NCBI RefSeq assembly: GCF_004307455.1
Contig: NZ_SEWX01000005.1
Coordinates: 496,001 to 560,000, forward strand
Length of the DNA: 64,000 nucleotides
Origin: Aquirufa nivalisilvae
Lineage (GTDB): Bacteria > Bacteroidota > Bacteroidia > Cytophagales > Spirosomataceae
Direction: 5' to 3'
The position numbers were made by a program, and so were the translations under genes. Shown in pieces: positions 16,769 to 25,880 of the stretch (position 1 is its first letter; each line of letters starts with the position of its first letter). The notes beneath the pieces are model-generated. The model saw only the letters and a program-made list of their open reading frames with translations. It did no database searches and was not told where the DNA came from.

Positions 16769-18471
16769 GAAAGCTTAAATATATAAGCACTATTAGGAGG
16801 CAAAATAGCCTCATTGATGGCTTGCTTATGTTCTTTTAAAGCAGGAGGAATAAATGCTTTATCCAATTTTAATTTTACCTTAGACACCTTCATCATATCT
16901 TTAGCTAATGTAGGTAAATGAATATCCACTGAATAGGAATATTGAGAATCAAAATTACATACGATTAACAATTTCTCTTTAGCAGTATATCGCAAAAATG
17001 AATAAACTTTTCGTTTAGGATAGGCCTCATTTTGAGCATATTGCAAATCAAAAAATTGCCCTTTTTGAATTGCGGGATGAGAATGCACAAATTGGAATAA
17101 ATCCACGTAAAATTCATCCAATTGTTGCTCCTCTGTAGTTAATAGTGCCTCATCAAAGCTCCCTTGATTCATCCACCTTTGATGCGTCTCTACTCTCCAA
17201 AAATCAAACATCGTAGTTCGGTCTTGCGCCATATTAAATCCTTCTACCTCATTAGCTTGTTCACCAAATTCCTGCCCCATATAGGTCATCAATGGCCCAT
17301 GATGCAGACAAGCTGTAATGACCATGGCTGGAATAGTTGACCATAGGTTATATTGGGCGAAACCAGGACTATTTATTCTGGTTTCATCGTGATTTTCCAA
17401 AAAGCGTAACATATGCTCCGCAAAATCACCAGATTCATTTTGCCAAACTCGCGTAATATCCTCTACTGTAGCCTCTGGTCTCTCTTCCATTAACCTTCTT
17501 AAAGCATCGTATAGCCCCACTTTATCATATAAATAATCAAATCCACCTCGGAAAATATACTCATGGTAACGGTGAGGTTGATAAATTTCGGCAATGAAAG
17601 TTATTTTAGGATTAATAGCTTTAATCTTAGGAATGACATATGCCCAAAATGCTACAGGAACCATTTCAGCCATATCGCAGCGAAAAGAATCCACCCCTTT
17701 GTTCGTCCAATAAGTCAGAACATCTAACAGTTTTAACCAAGTATCTGGTATAGGATCAAAATATGTCGTTTCTCCATGTTGAAAATCAATGCCATAATTT
17801 AACTTCACTGTTTCGAACCAATCATCTTTGGACGGCTGAGCAGAAAAAACATTATTCCCGCTCACTTTGGCTGGAATTTCAATGTAGGGAATAGAAAATG
17901 GAACAGGTATATCAAGTCCTTCTGGAACAGAAAATTGAGTACCAGGTAAGTAATAAAAGTTATTATTGGGGTCAAATGATTTATCTGTCTGGTCATTCGC
18001 ACCAAAATCAATTACACCAATGGGCTTTTTATCTGAATAATATTGTCGAGCTAAATGATTCGGGACAAAATCTAAAATTAACTGCAAACCACAAGCATGA
18101 ATTCTAAGCAGCATTTCATCAAACTCTTCCAATCTTTTGGCTGGGTCTGTGGCTAAAAAGGGATTGACATCATAATAATCTTTGATCGCAAAAGGAGAAC
18201 CTGCACGCCCTTTAACGATAGAAGGGTGATCCAAAGGCGAACCATAAGCAGAAAAATCTTCCATGGTCGCATGTTCAATAATACCAGTAGCATAAATATG
18301 AGTAAATCCTTTTTTTGCTAATGCCTGTAAAGCTTTCGATGAAACATCTTTAAACTTGGTTACTCCATTTCTTTGGCATGAACCATTAAAGACTAAATCT
18401 GTATTTGTATTACCCCATAAATGGAACATCATTTGATATACAATAAACTTATGGGAGTTATTATCTTTCAT
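16765..18471 (-). CDS. GH13 family alpha-glucan hydrolase
   Basis: Alpha-amylase-superfamily enzyme of 568 residues without a signal peptide, so it acts on imported maltodextrins. The conserved regions are DFVPNH (134-139), nucleophile Asp266 in 'FRCDMAE', acid/base Glu295 in 'FIAEIY', and 'LENHDE' with Asp362. The C-terminal beta domain starts near residue 470. It is divergent from beta-phosphoglucomutase and maltose phosphorylase, which together turn maltose into glucose and glucose 6-phosphate. The exact activity (alpha-amylase, neopullulanase or transglycosylase) is not readable. Confidence 0.88.
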   Translation of the reverse strand: MKDNNSHKFIVYQMMFHLWGNTNTDLVFNGSCQRNGVTKFKDVSSKALQALAKKGFTHIYATGIIEHATMEDFSAYGSPLDHPSIVKGRAGSPFAIKDYYDVNPFLATDPAKRLEEFDEMLLRIHACGLQLILDFVPNHLARQYYSDKKPIGVIDFGANDQTDKSFDPNNNFYYLPGTQFSVPEGLDIPVPFSIPYIEIPAKVSGNNVFSAQPSKDDWFETVKLNYGIDFQHGETTYFDPIPDTWLKLLDVLTYWTNKGVDSFRCDMAEMVPVAFWAYVIPKIKAINPKITFIAEIYQPHRYHEYIFRGGFDYLYDKVGLYDALRRLMEERPEATVEDITRVWQNESGDFAEHMLRFLENHDETRINSPGFAQYNLWSTIPAMVITACLHHGPLMTYMGQEFGEQANEVEGFNMAQDRTTMFDFWRVETHQRWMNQGSFDEALLTTEEQQLDEFYVDLFQFVHSHPAIQKGQFFDLQYAQNEAYPKRKVYSFLRYTAKEKLLIVCNFDSQYSYSVDIHLPTLAKDMMKVSKVKLKLDKAFIPPALKEHKQAINEAILPPNSAYIFKLS

Positions 18472-18649
18472 TTATTTCAGGGTCATGCAATTGTAAAAAT
18501 ATGGGTCTTAGACCAGTTTAATTCTTTTTAAATAAAATTAAATAATTCCTCAAATACAAGATAAAAGGCTCAAATAAGCCAAATTTAGCTTTTTACCCAG
18601 CTGAAAATCTCGTATTTTTGAAATATAGCATAACCCTTAAAATTATAAA
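18472..18649. promoter_or_regulatory. Divergent promoter region of the maltodextrin genes
   Basis: A 178-bp gap between the GH13 gene (leftward) and pgmB (rightward). A Bacteroidota -7 element of form TAnnTTTG occurs at 18613-18620 (TATTTTTG), which would start pgmB transcription near 18627. A perfect 11-bp palindrome GGTCTTAGACC lies at 18504-18514, closer to the GH13 start, and might be an operator. I did not find a convincing -33 TTG at proper spacing, so both calls are tentative. Confidence 0.4.
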
Positions 18650-19297
18650 ATGAAGTATAAAGCCTGTCTTTTTGACCTTGATGGCGTTCTTGTAGATACA
18701 GCAATTTACCATTTTCAAGCTTGGAAAACCTTAGGAAAACAATTTGATTTTGAATTAAGTCATGAGCAGAATGAAGAACTAAAAGGTATTTCTCGAGTTG
18801 AATCATTGGAAAAAATCTTGCAGTGGGCAAATTATCAGGCTACCCAAGAGCAAAAAGATCGATGGCTCAAAGAAAAAAATGAGAATTATTTAGCGCTTAT
18901 TTCGAATATGAATTCCAGCGAAATTTTGCCAGGAGTCATTCCTTTTTTACAGCAATTAAAAGAACAAGGGTATTTGATTGCCTTAGGTTCTGCCAGTAAA
19001 AATGCTCAAATCATTTTAGAAAAAACGGGCTTAATTACCTGGTTCCACGCCATAATTGATGGGAATAAAGTCACTAAAAGCAAACCCGATCCAGAAGTTT
19101 TCCAAAAAGGTGCAGAAGCACTTAGCTGCACCGCAGAAGAATGCATTGTTTTTGAAGATGCCCAAGCAGGCATAGATGCGGCCAAAACAGGTGGAATGAA
19201 AGTCATTGGAATTGGTTCGCCTTTGGTTTTAAGTGGAGCTGATAAAATTATTTCTTCCTTTACCGAAATACAAGTATCCGATTTTTTGACTTTATAA
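18650..19297 (+). CDS. pgmB: Beta-phosphoglucomutase
   Basis: HAD-superfamily phosphomutase of 215 residues that converts beta-glucose 1-phosphate to glucose 6-phosphate. Motif I 'FDLDGVLVDT' carries the nucleophile Asp9 and acid/base Asp11. The cap contains the substrate-loop 'LKGISRVESL', a hallmark of beta-phosphoglucomutases. 'LGSASKNA' is motif II, Lys in 'KVTKSKPDPE' motif III, and 'VFEDAQAGIDAAK' motif IV. It is followed after 30 bp by maltose phosphorylase, whose product is its substrate, so the two form an operon. Confidence 0.92.
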   Translation: MKYKACLFDLDGVLVDTAIYHFQAWKTLGKQFDFELSHEQNEELKGISRVESLEKILQWANYQATQEQKDRWLKEKNENYLALISNMNSSEILPGVIPFLQQLKEQGYLIALGSASKNAQIILEKTGLITWFHAIIDGNKVTKSKPDPEVFQKGAEALSCTAEECIVFEDAQAGIDAAKTGGMKVIGIGSPLVLSGADKIISSFTEIQVSDFLTL

Positions 19298-19327
19298 TTT
19301 ACTTTTTTCGACCCTAATTAGACAAAT

Positions 19328-21628
19328 ATGAAGCAATATTTAAAGCACGATGAGTGGAAAGTGATCGAAGATAAATTTCATCCCGAGTTCAATGAAATTA
19401 CGGAATCAATTTTTTCATTAGGAAACGGACGAATGGGTCAAAGAGCCAATTTCGAAGAAACTTATACAGGAAAAACACTTCAAGGAAATTATGTAGCAGG
19501 AGTGTACTATCCAGATAAAACACGTGTAGGTTGGTGGAAAAACGGATATCCAGAATATTTCGCTAAAGTATTAAACGCCGCCAATTGGATTGGAATTGAC
19601 ATTGAAATAGAAGGAGTGAAGGTCGATTTACATCAAGCTACCATGCATGATTTTTATCGTGAATTAAATATGAAAGAGGGTTTTCTACATCGAAAATGTG
19701 ATATTTCCTTGGCTAATGGCATGCGATTAAAAATAGAATCCCTTCGTTTTAATAGTATGGCAGACGACGAATCTGGTGCTATTTCTTATTCGATTACACC
19801 CATCAATTTCTCAGGACTAATTCAAATCAAAGCATTTATTGATGGTGATATTCAAAACAAAGATTCGAATTATAATGAAAAATTTTGGGACCAAGTCAAA
19901 GTAAACGCCTCCGAAAATCAATCTTTTGTTTGGTCTAAAACAAAAAAGACCCACTTTGAAGTTATTACTGGACAGGAAGTTCAAATATATCAAGCTGGAA
20001 AAAAAGTAGATCATTTAGCCGAATTCGAGACAAAAGAAAAATACAGTGCTTTAACTTACCATGTAAAAGTGCTTGAAAATGAGACTACTACCATACTAAA
20101 ATATGCTGTTAATTTAAGTTCAGAAAATTACTCTACTTCCGAATTTGAAATAAAATTATCGCAATACCTCACCAAGATTACTTCCAAAGGATTTGATCAA
20201 ATGTTGAAAGAACACGCACTGGCTTGGGCAAAGAAATGGGATAGTAATGACATTGTTATAGAGGGTGATGTAGCCGCACAGCAAGGTATTCGATTCAATA
20301 TTTTTCAACTCAATCAAACCTATACAGGTAAAGATGATCGCTTAAATATTGGTCCAAAGGGATTTACAGGAGAAAAGTATGGCGGTTCCACCTATTGGGA
20401 TACTGAAGCATATTGCATTCCTTTTTACCTATCAACAGCGCCATCACAAGTTGCCAAAAATCTCTTGATCTACCGTTGGAAACAATTGGACAAGGCCATT
20501 GAAAATGCCCAAAAACTTGGTTTTAATCAAGGTGCAGCGCTTTACCCTATGGTCACTATGAATGGAGAAGAATGTCACAATGAATGGGAAATCACATTCG
20601 AAGAAATTCATCGAAATGGGGCTATCGCTTATGCCATTAAGGATTATGTGCAATACACAGATGATAAGCAACATTTGCTTGATTTTGGTTGGGATGTTTT
20701 AATTGCGATTGCTAGATTCTGGAAACAACGTGTCAATTGGTCAGAAAATCTGCAAAAATATGTCATGCTGGGTGTCACTGGACCAAATGAATATGAAAAC
20801 AATGTCAATAATAACTGGTATACCAATTATTTGGCAGTATGGTGCTTAAAGTATGTGCAAGAGGTTTATCAAGAAATTAGCCAATTATATCCCAAGGAGG
20901 CCAATCTGAAATTTGAAAAAGGTCAATTTTCTGTTACGGAATTAACTGAATTTGAACATATTGTTCAACATATGTACTTTCCTAGGGATGAGAAAAGAGG
21001 AGTTTATCTTCAGCAAGACGGCTTTTTAGATAAAATAATAGCTTCTGTAAATCATATACCTGCTCATCAGCGCCCCATCAATCAGCATTGGTCTTGGGAT
21101 CGAATTTTACGATCTTGTTATATTAAACAGGCAGATGTTTTACAAGGTATGTACTTTTTTGAATCGGATTTCACTTTGGAGGAAATTGAAAGAAATTACA
21201 ATTTTTATGAGCCTCTAACTGTACATGAATCATCCTTGAGCCCATGTGTACATAGTATTTTGGCGGCGAAACTGGGTAAAGAAGATAAATCCTATGAATT
21301 TTATACTCGTGCTGCACGCTTGGATTTAGATGATTATAATAATGACACGGAAGATGGCTGTCATATTACCAGTATGGCTGGAACCTGGATGTCCATCATC
21401 AAAGGTTTTGCTGGTCAAAGTGTTCAAAACAACCTATTGCACTTAGCTCCATTTTTACCAAAACAATGGAAGAGCTATCGTTTTAAAATCAACTTCAGGC
21501 AAGATCATTTAGAAATAGAAGTGAATCGAGAAGGAGTGAAAGTGCAAAATTTAGCCAATCATGATACTGAAATTGTCATACATGATAAGAAGTATGAAAT
21601 TGTAGCTAATTCAACTGTCAATCTATAA
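19328..21628 (+). CDS. GH65 glycoside phosphorylase, probable maltose phosphorylase
   Basis: Inverting GH65 phosphorylase of 766 residues, expected to split maltose with phosphate into glucose and beta-glucose 1-phosphate. The general acid is Glu488 in 'GVTGPNEYE', near Glu487 of characterised maltose phosphorylases. 'YWDTEAYCIPF' and 'HQRPINQHWSWD' are barrel motifs. Domain order is N-terminal beta-sandwich (about 1-265), helical linker, (alpha/alpha)6 barrel, and C-terminal sheet. Pairing with pgmB and GH13 supports maltose; kojibiose or trehalose phosphorylase are alternatives within GH65. Confidence 0.88.
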   Translation: MKQYLKHDEWKVIEDKFHPEFNEITESIFSLGNGRMGQRANFEETYTGKTLQGNYVAGVYYPDKTRVGWWKNGYPEYFAKVLNAANWIGIDIEIEGVKVDLHQATMHDFYRELNMKEGFLHRKCDISLANGMRLKIESLRFNSMADDESGAISYSITPINFSGLIQIKAFIDGDIQNKDSNYNEKFWDQVKVNASENQSFVWSKTKKTHFEVITGQEVQIYQAGKKVDHLAEFETKEKYSALTYHVKVLENETTTILKYAVNLSSENYSTSEFEIKLSQYLTKITSKGFDQMLKEHALAWAKKWDSNDIVIEGDVAAQQGIRFNIFQLNQTYTGKDDRLNIGPKGFTGEKYGGSTYWDTEAYCIPFYLSTAPSQVAKNLLIYRWKQLDKAIENAQKLGFNQGAALYPMVTMNGEECHNEWEITFEEIHRNGAIAYAIKDYVQYTDDKQHLLDFGWDVLIAIARFWKQRVNWSENLQKYVMLGVTGPNEYENNVNNNWYTNYLAVWCLKYVQEVYQEISQLYPKEANLKFEKGQFSVTELTEFEHIVQHMYFPRDEKRGVYLQQDGFLDKIIASVNHIPAHQRPINQHWSWDRILRSCYIKQADVLQGMYFFESDFTLEEIERNYNFYEPLTVHESSLSPCVHSILAAKLGKEDKSYEFYTRAARLDLDDYNNDTEDGCHITSMAGTWMSIIKGFAGQSVQNNLLHLAPFLPKQWKSYRFKINFRQDHLEIEVNREGVKVQNLANHDTEIVIHDKKYEIVANSTVNL

Positions 21629-21658
21629 AAAAAGGCCTCTAAATGAGGCCTTTTTACT
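21627..21658. terminator. Bidirectional terminator between GH65 gene and desaturase
   Basis: Perfect 11-bp stem AAAAAGGCCTC (21629-21639) with GAGGCCTTTTT (21645-21655) and loop TAAAT. A and T runs flank both sides, so it can end transcription of both convergent genes. Confidence 0.85.
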
Positions 21659-21674
21659 GCTATTAAAAGATTAA

Positions 21675-22676
21675 TTAATCTTTAGCTAAATCGATATCAG
21701 GTGTAGAAACATCCGTTAAAACAACCCCACCACGCTCTTTACGAGCAATTCTTGAATATAATCCCACTTCTTGAGAGAACAGGAAAGTAAAGAACAATTT
21801 GACAAAAGATGTATGGTATTTCAAATTGTCATAGTATTCAGGAGCTGCAGCTTTTAACTTGGGAAGATTATTCCATGGAATAGAAGGCATATCGTGGTGC
21901 TCATTGTGGTAACCCACGTTCATGTTGATTCCATTCAATCCACCATAGTAACTATACGTTTCCTGATTTTTATCTAAAACTAAATAATGCTCTTGAATCC
22001 AACGGGCACCAAGTGGATGTAGACCTACTGAAAACATGAAACTTAAACCCATGTAAGCCAATGCTGGCCAGCCCCATAAATACACAATCAATGCATCAAA
22101 AGCGAATTGAGCTATGATATTCATAATTACCCAACGATCAAAAACGGCTAATTCGATACAGCGAATAGTACGGATAGCTTGAAAGAAAGGAAAAAGTAGC
22201 AGCCAGATTGCTTTACCTATGAAATAGTTGTTGATCAATTTTGCTTCCCAATAATCAGGCAAATCTGCATCCAATTCATGTACTCCTTGAAAAGCATGAT
22301 GCTTTAAGTGGTAGTTTTTAAAAGAAATGGCAGTAGGGAATAAGGAGGGGAAGTTAGCTATAATCCCAGCAAACACATTCCATGAATTCTTTTTAAATAC
22401 TAAATTGTGGGCAGTCTCATGGATACAAACAAATAATGTGTGAGTAGGGAAGGCTCCCACAAACCAAGCTACAGCGACAATTAGCCACCAGGGTGAATCC
22501 TTTAAAAAATAAGCTAGGGTAATTTGTAATCCTACACAAGCTAAAATCCACCAAATGGTATTCGGATTTTTTCCAATAAGTTTTTTTACTTCGGGGTGTT
22601 TCTTGATGATTTCTCTTGTACGTTGACGATGAGGCTCTGAACCTTCTACCCACGTAAAGTCATTAAATTCAGACAT
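21675..22676 (-). CDS. Sphingolipid delta-4 desaturase-like protein (DES1/DEGS1 family)
   Basis: Membrane fatty-acyl desaturase of 333 residues. Three histidine boxes for the di-iron site are visible: HETAH (86-90), HLKHH (123-127) and HNEHH (257-261). The N-terminus ('FNDFTWVEGSEPHRQRTRE' then 'PNTIWWI') matches the short N-terminal domain specific to eukaryotic dihydroceramide delta-4 desaturases, and the region 'ETYSYYGGLN...NVGYHNEHHDMPSIP' follows the same enzymes closely. Bacteroidota make sphingolipids, so the substrate may be dihydroceramide or a related lipid. I start at the ATG at 22676, aligned with that N-terminal domain; an in-frame upstream ATG at 22700 would add eight residues. 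Confidence 0.88.
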   Translation of the reverse strand: MSEFNDFTWVEGSEPHRQRTREIIKKHPEVKKLIGKNPNTIWWILACVGLQITLAYFLKDSPWWLIVAVAWFVGAFPTHTLFVCIHETAHNLVFKKNSWNVFAGIIANFPSLFPTAISFKNYHLKHHAFQGVHELDADLPDYWEAKLINNYFIGKAIWLLLFPFFQAIRTIRCIELAVFDRWVIMNIIAQFAFDALIVYLWGWPALAYMGLSFMFSVGLHPLGARWIQEHYLVLDKNQETYSYYGGLNGINMNVGYHNEHHDMPSIPWNNLPKLKAAAPEYYDNLKYHTSFVKLFFTFLFSQEVGLYSRIARKERGGVVLTDVSTPDIDLAKD

Positions 22677-22756
22677 AATTGAACATATTTTCTTATTCAC
22701 AAAGATAACATATATGCCTATTTACTGACGAAATTTATTGAATTTTATTATTCCGG

Positions 22757-22820
22757 GGACAGTATGTGACAATATGTCAGCATTTAATTAAAACGACTCT
22801 CATGGCATATTCCTTGTTAC
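22757..22820 (+). promoter_or_regulatory. Sigma-54-like promoter with tandem TGACA-N3-TGTCA sites upstream of dnaK
   Basis: TGGCATATTCCTTGTT at 22803-22818 matches the spacing of the sigma-54 consensus TGGCACG-N4-TTGCW, with differences at three positions including GT for GC at -12. Upstream, a perfect TGACA-ATA-TGTCA palindrome lies at 22767-22779, and an imperfect copy GGACA-GTA-TGTGA at 22757-22769, exactly 10 bp earlier. The spacing suggests an activator site on one DNA face. Transcription would start near 22830, just before the dnaK ATG at 22848. Confidence 0.5.
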
Positions 22821-22847
22821 ATGGGAGGAAAAAATAAAATAATAATC

Positions 22848-24737
22848 ATGGGAAAAATTATTGGAATTGACCTAGGTACCACCAACTCATGTGTGGCCGT
22901 AATGGAAGGAAATGAGGCAGTTGTTATTGCTAACTCAGAAGGAAGAAGGACAACTCCCTCAATTGTAGCGTTTTTAGAGAATGGTGAGCGTAAAGTAGGA
23001 GATCCTGCCAAAAGACAAGCGATTACCAACCCTCAAAATACCATATCATCTGTTAAAAGATTTATGGGTAAAAAATATAGTGATGTTAGTTCTGAATTAA
23101 AAACTATTTCATATCAAGTTGAAAAAGGTAATAATGATACTCCTCGTGTTCGCATAGGTGATCGTTTATATACTCCACAAGAAATTTCTGCACAAATCTT
23201 AACCAAGATGAAGCAAACTGCAGAAGATTATTTGGGACAAACTGTAACCGAAGCTGTTATAACAGTACCAGCTTACTTTAATGATGCTGAACGTCAAGCT
23301 ACTAAAGAAGCAGGTCAAATTGCAGGTTTAGAAGTGAAACGTATCATCAATGAGCCAACAGCTGCTGCTTTAGCTTATGGTGTTGACAAGCAAGGTAAAG
23401 ATATGAAAATTGCTGTGTTCGACTTAGGTGGTGGAACATTTGACGTATCTATCTTAGAATTAGGTGATGGAGTATTTGAAGTAAAATCTACTGATGGTGA
23501 TACTCACTTAGGTGGAGATGATTTTGACCAAGTAATCATTGATTGGTTGGCTCAAGAATTTATTTCAGATGAAAATATCGACTTGCGTAAGGATCCAATG
23601 GCTCTTCAGCGTTTAAAAGAAGCTGCTGAAAAAGCTAAAATTGAATTAAGCTCTGGTGCTTCAACTGAAATCAATTTGCCTTATATTATGCCGGTAAATG
23701 GTATTCCAAAGCACTTAGTTCGCAATTTAACACGCGCTAAATTTGAGCAACTAGCTGATAGTTTGATTCAACGTACTTTGGAGCCATGCAAAAGAGCCAT
23801 GAAAAATGCAGGATACTCGAATTCTGATATTGATGAGGTTATTTTAGTAGGTGGTTCTACTCGTATTCCTAGAATTCAAGAAGAAGTAGAAAAATTCTTC
23901 GAAAAGAAACCTTCTAAAGGAGTGAATCCAGACGAAGTAGTGGCTTTAGGAGCTGCTATTCAAGGTGGAGTTTTAACAGGAGAAGTAAAAGATGTTTTGT
24001 TACTTGACGTGACTCCATTATCTTTAGGTATTGAAACGATGGGTGGCGTGTTCACTAAGTTAATTGAAGCGAATACAACCATCCCAACTAAGAAGTCAGA
24101 GGTATTCTCAACAGCAGCTGATAACCAACCTTCTGTTGAGTTAAATGTATTGCAAGGAGAGAGACCTATGGCGAAGGATAACCGTTCATTAGGACGCTTC
24201 CATTTAGATGGTTTGCCACCAGCACAACGTGGAATACCTCAAATTGAAGTTACTTTTGACATTGATGCCAATGGTATCTTACATGTATCTGCTAAAGACA
24301 AAGGAACAGGTAAGGAACAAAAAATCCGTATCGAAGCTTCCAGCGGTTTAACAGATGCTGAAATAGAAAAAATGCGCAACGAGGCAAAGGCCAACGAAGC
24401 GAACGATAAAATTGAGAAAGAGCGTGTTGAGAAAATCAACCAAGCTGATGCTTTAATTTTCCAATCTGAAAAGCAATTGAAAGAATATGGAGAGAAGCTT
24501 TCCGAAGGAAACAAATCAGCCATTGAAGGTGCTTTAGCTGAATTAAAAACAGCTCATGCTTCCCAAGATGTAGCCGCTATTGATGCAGGCTTGGAAAAAC
24601 TTAATACAGCTTGGACTGCCGCTTCCCAAGAAATGTACGCTGCTGGTGAAACTGCAGGTGCGACAGAAAATACAGCTGATGCCACTGCCAATGGTGCTAG
24701 TGAAGCAGAAGATGTAGCTTTCGAGGAAGTAAAATAG
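22848..24737 (+). CDS. dnaK: Chaperone protein DnaK (Hsp70)
   Basis: ATP-dependent Hsp70 chaperone of 629 residues, cytoplasmic. The nucleotide-binding domain (about 1-380) begins '[20 protein letters not shown]' and contains '[13 protein letters not shown]' and 'VGGSTRIP'. The linker '[15 protein letters not shown]' leads into the substrate-binding domain and helical lid, with a 'EEVK' C-terminus like other DnaK proteins. I start at the ATG at 22848; an in-frame ATG at 22821 would add nine residues ('MGGKNKIII') not seen in the family. No grpE or dnaJ is adjacent. A sigma-54-like promoter lies upstream. Confidence 0.97.
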   Translation: MGKIIGIDLGTTNSCVAVMEGNEAVVIANSEGRRTTPSIVAFLENGERKVGDPAKRQAITNPQNTISSVKRFMGKKYSDVSSELKTISYQVEKGNNDTPRVRIGDRLYTPQEISAQILTKMKQTAEDYLGQTVTEAVITVPAYFNDAERQATKEAGQIAGLEVKRIINEPTAAALAYGVDKQGKDMKIAVFDLGGGTFDVSILELGDGVFEVKSTDGDTHLGGDDFDQVIIDWLAQEFISDENIDLRKDPMALQRLKEAAEKAKIELSSGASTEINLPYIMPVNGIPKHLVRNLTRAKFEQLADSLIQRTLEPCKRAMKNAGYSNSDIDEVILVGGSTRIPRIQEEVEKFFEKKPSKGVNPDEVVALGAAIQGGVLTGEVKDVLLLDVTPLSLGIETMGGVFTKLIEANTTIPTKKSEVFSTAADNQPSVELNVLQGERPMAKDNRSLGRFHLDGLPPAQRGIPQIEVTFDIDANGILHVSAKDKGTGKEQKIRIEASSGLTDAEIEKMRNEAKANEANDKIEKERVEKINQADALIFQSEKQLKEYGEKLSEGNKSAIEGALAELKTAHASQDVAAIDAGLEKLNTAWTAASQEMYAAGETAGATENTADATANGASEAEDVAFEEVK

Positions 24738-24761
24738 TTAAATAGGTTTAGAGGTTTATTT

Positions 24762-24796
24762 AAACTCCCAGCAGATACGCTGGGAGTTTTTTGTTT
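24762..24796 (+). terminator. dnaK terminator
   Basis: Perfect 11-bp stem AAACTCCCAGC (24762-24772) with GCTGGGAGTTT (24779-24789), loop AGATAC, then a T-rich tract (TTTTTTGTTTTT). Confidence 0.88.
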
Positions 24797-24833
24797 TTAA
24801 AAGGAGTTAGAAATACACCTTTAAACAGTCTTA

Positions 24834-25880
24834 TTATACATGAATAGGCTTCTCCCTGAATTTTAGAGGCTGACCATCTCGTTTATTTTTTTGCGCAATT
24901 ATTTCGGAAATAATTGAAATAGCTATTTCTTCTGGACCTTCTGCTCCCACATCAAGGCCAATAGGGCTGGATATTTTTTTTCTAAGCACTGATATATCGA
25001 TTCCTTCATCTTTTAAATGCCCTTGTAATTTATCCATACGTTTTTGTGGGCCTAAAATCCCCCAAAAAGCAAAGTGTTCTAATGAACTTAATTTCTTCAT
25101 TAAAAATACATCCCGATCAAAATCATGAGTCATCATGACGATAGCATCATCAGGAAGAATTTGATAATCCATTTCCCAATCATAAACTTGATTGACCAAT
25201 TTTTTACCAAGAGGATTCATTTTTTGAACATTACCCACCCAATGTATTTCCCAGGCTAACAAATTAACTTGTTGAATTAAAGCCATTGCATCAAATTGAT
25301 TCCCCATTATCCAAATACGAGGCATGGGAGGGATGTATTCCAACAAAGAAGATTTACCTTCTAGTAAGCGATAATGTGCAGTTTTTTGAACTAAAATTTC
25401 TTTTTTATCGGCATCATAGGAATGAATATCCGACTGTGGAACATACATAAACTGAAAAGAAGTCAAGTCTTTTTCATCCCAATTACTACATAAAACCCCG
25501 GGTTCATAGGAAGATATAGCTTGTTTCATAGCCAAACAAAAAGCTTCCAAATGAGAACGAATAGGGTCGATAATGATATCAATTAAGCCTTGACAACCCA
25601 GTCCTACACCTAATTGAAAAGGATCGTCTTCTCTAGTATCATAAGTCACTAGTTTGATTTGTTGAGTCATCATAGCCATTTGTGCTTTTTTCAACATATC
25701 TCCCTCTAGACATCCTCCACTTATAGCACCCCACCAATTTCCATCTCCTGTAACCAGCATTCGGGCACCGGGCCTTCGATATGCCGAACCATCCACATGT
25801 ACCACTGTGGCTAAGGCTAACTCAGTATTCTCTGATAATAATTGCTCTAGTCGATTAACTATTTGAATCCAATCTTTCAT
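24834..25880 (-). CDS. XdhC/CoxI family molybdenum-cofactor chaperone
   Basis: XdhC-family protein of 348 residues. XdhC binds molybdenum cofactor, promotes its sulfuration and passes it to xanthine-dehydrogenase-type enzymes. The N-terminal domain holds 'RRPGARMLVTGDGNWWGAISGGCLEGD' pieces typical of CoxI/XdhC; the C-terminal Rossmann domain starts near 'PRIWIMGNQFDAMAL' and ends 'SPIGLDVGAEGPEEIAISI'. I start at the ATG at 25880, overlapping the cysteine desulfurase stop by 4 bp; the longer frame to 25925 lies inside that gene. No molybdoenzyme subunit is in the window. Confidence 0.87.
   Translation of the reverse strand: MKDWIQIVNRLEQLLSENTELALATVVHVDGSAYRRPGARMLVTGDGNWWGAISGGCLEGDMLKKAQMAMMTQQIKLVTYDTREDDPFQLGVGLGCQGLIDIIIDPIRSHLEAFCLAMKQAISSYEPGVLCSNWDEKDLTSFQFMYVPQSDIHSYDADKKEILVQKTAHYRLLEGKSSLLEYIPPMPRIWIMGNQFDAMALIQQVNLLAWEIHWVGNVQKMNPLGKKLVNQVYDWEMDYQILPDDAIVMMTHDFDRDVFLMKKLSSLEHFAFWGILGPQKRMDKLQGHLKDEGIDISVLRKKISSPIGLDVGAEGPEEIAISIISEIIAQKNKRDGQPLKFREKPIHV

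Noticed and set aside
22821-22847. dnaK start at the first ATG
   Set aside because: It would place nine foreign residues before the invariant DnaK N-terminus '[11 protein letters not shown]'.
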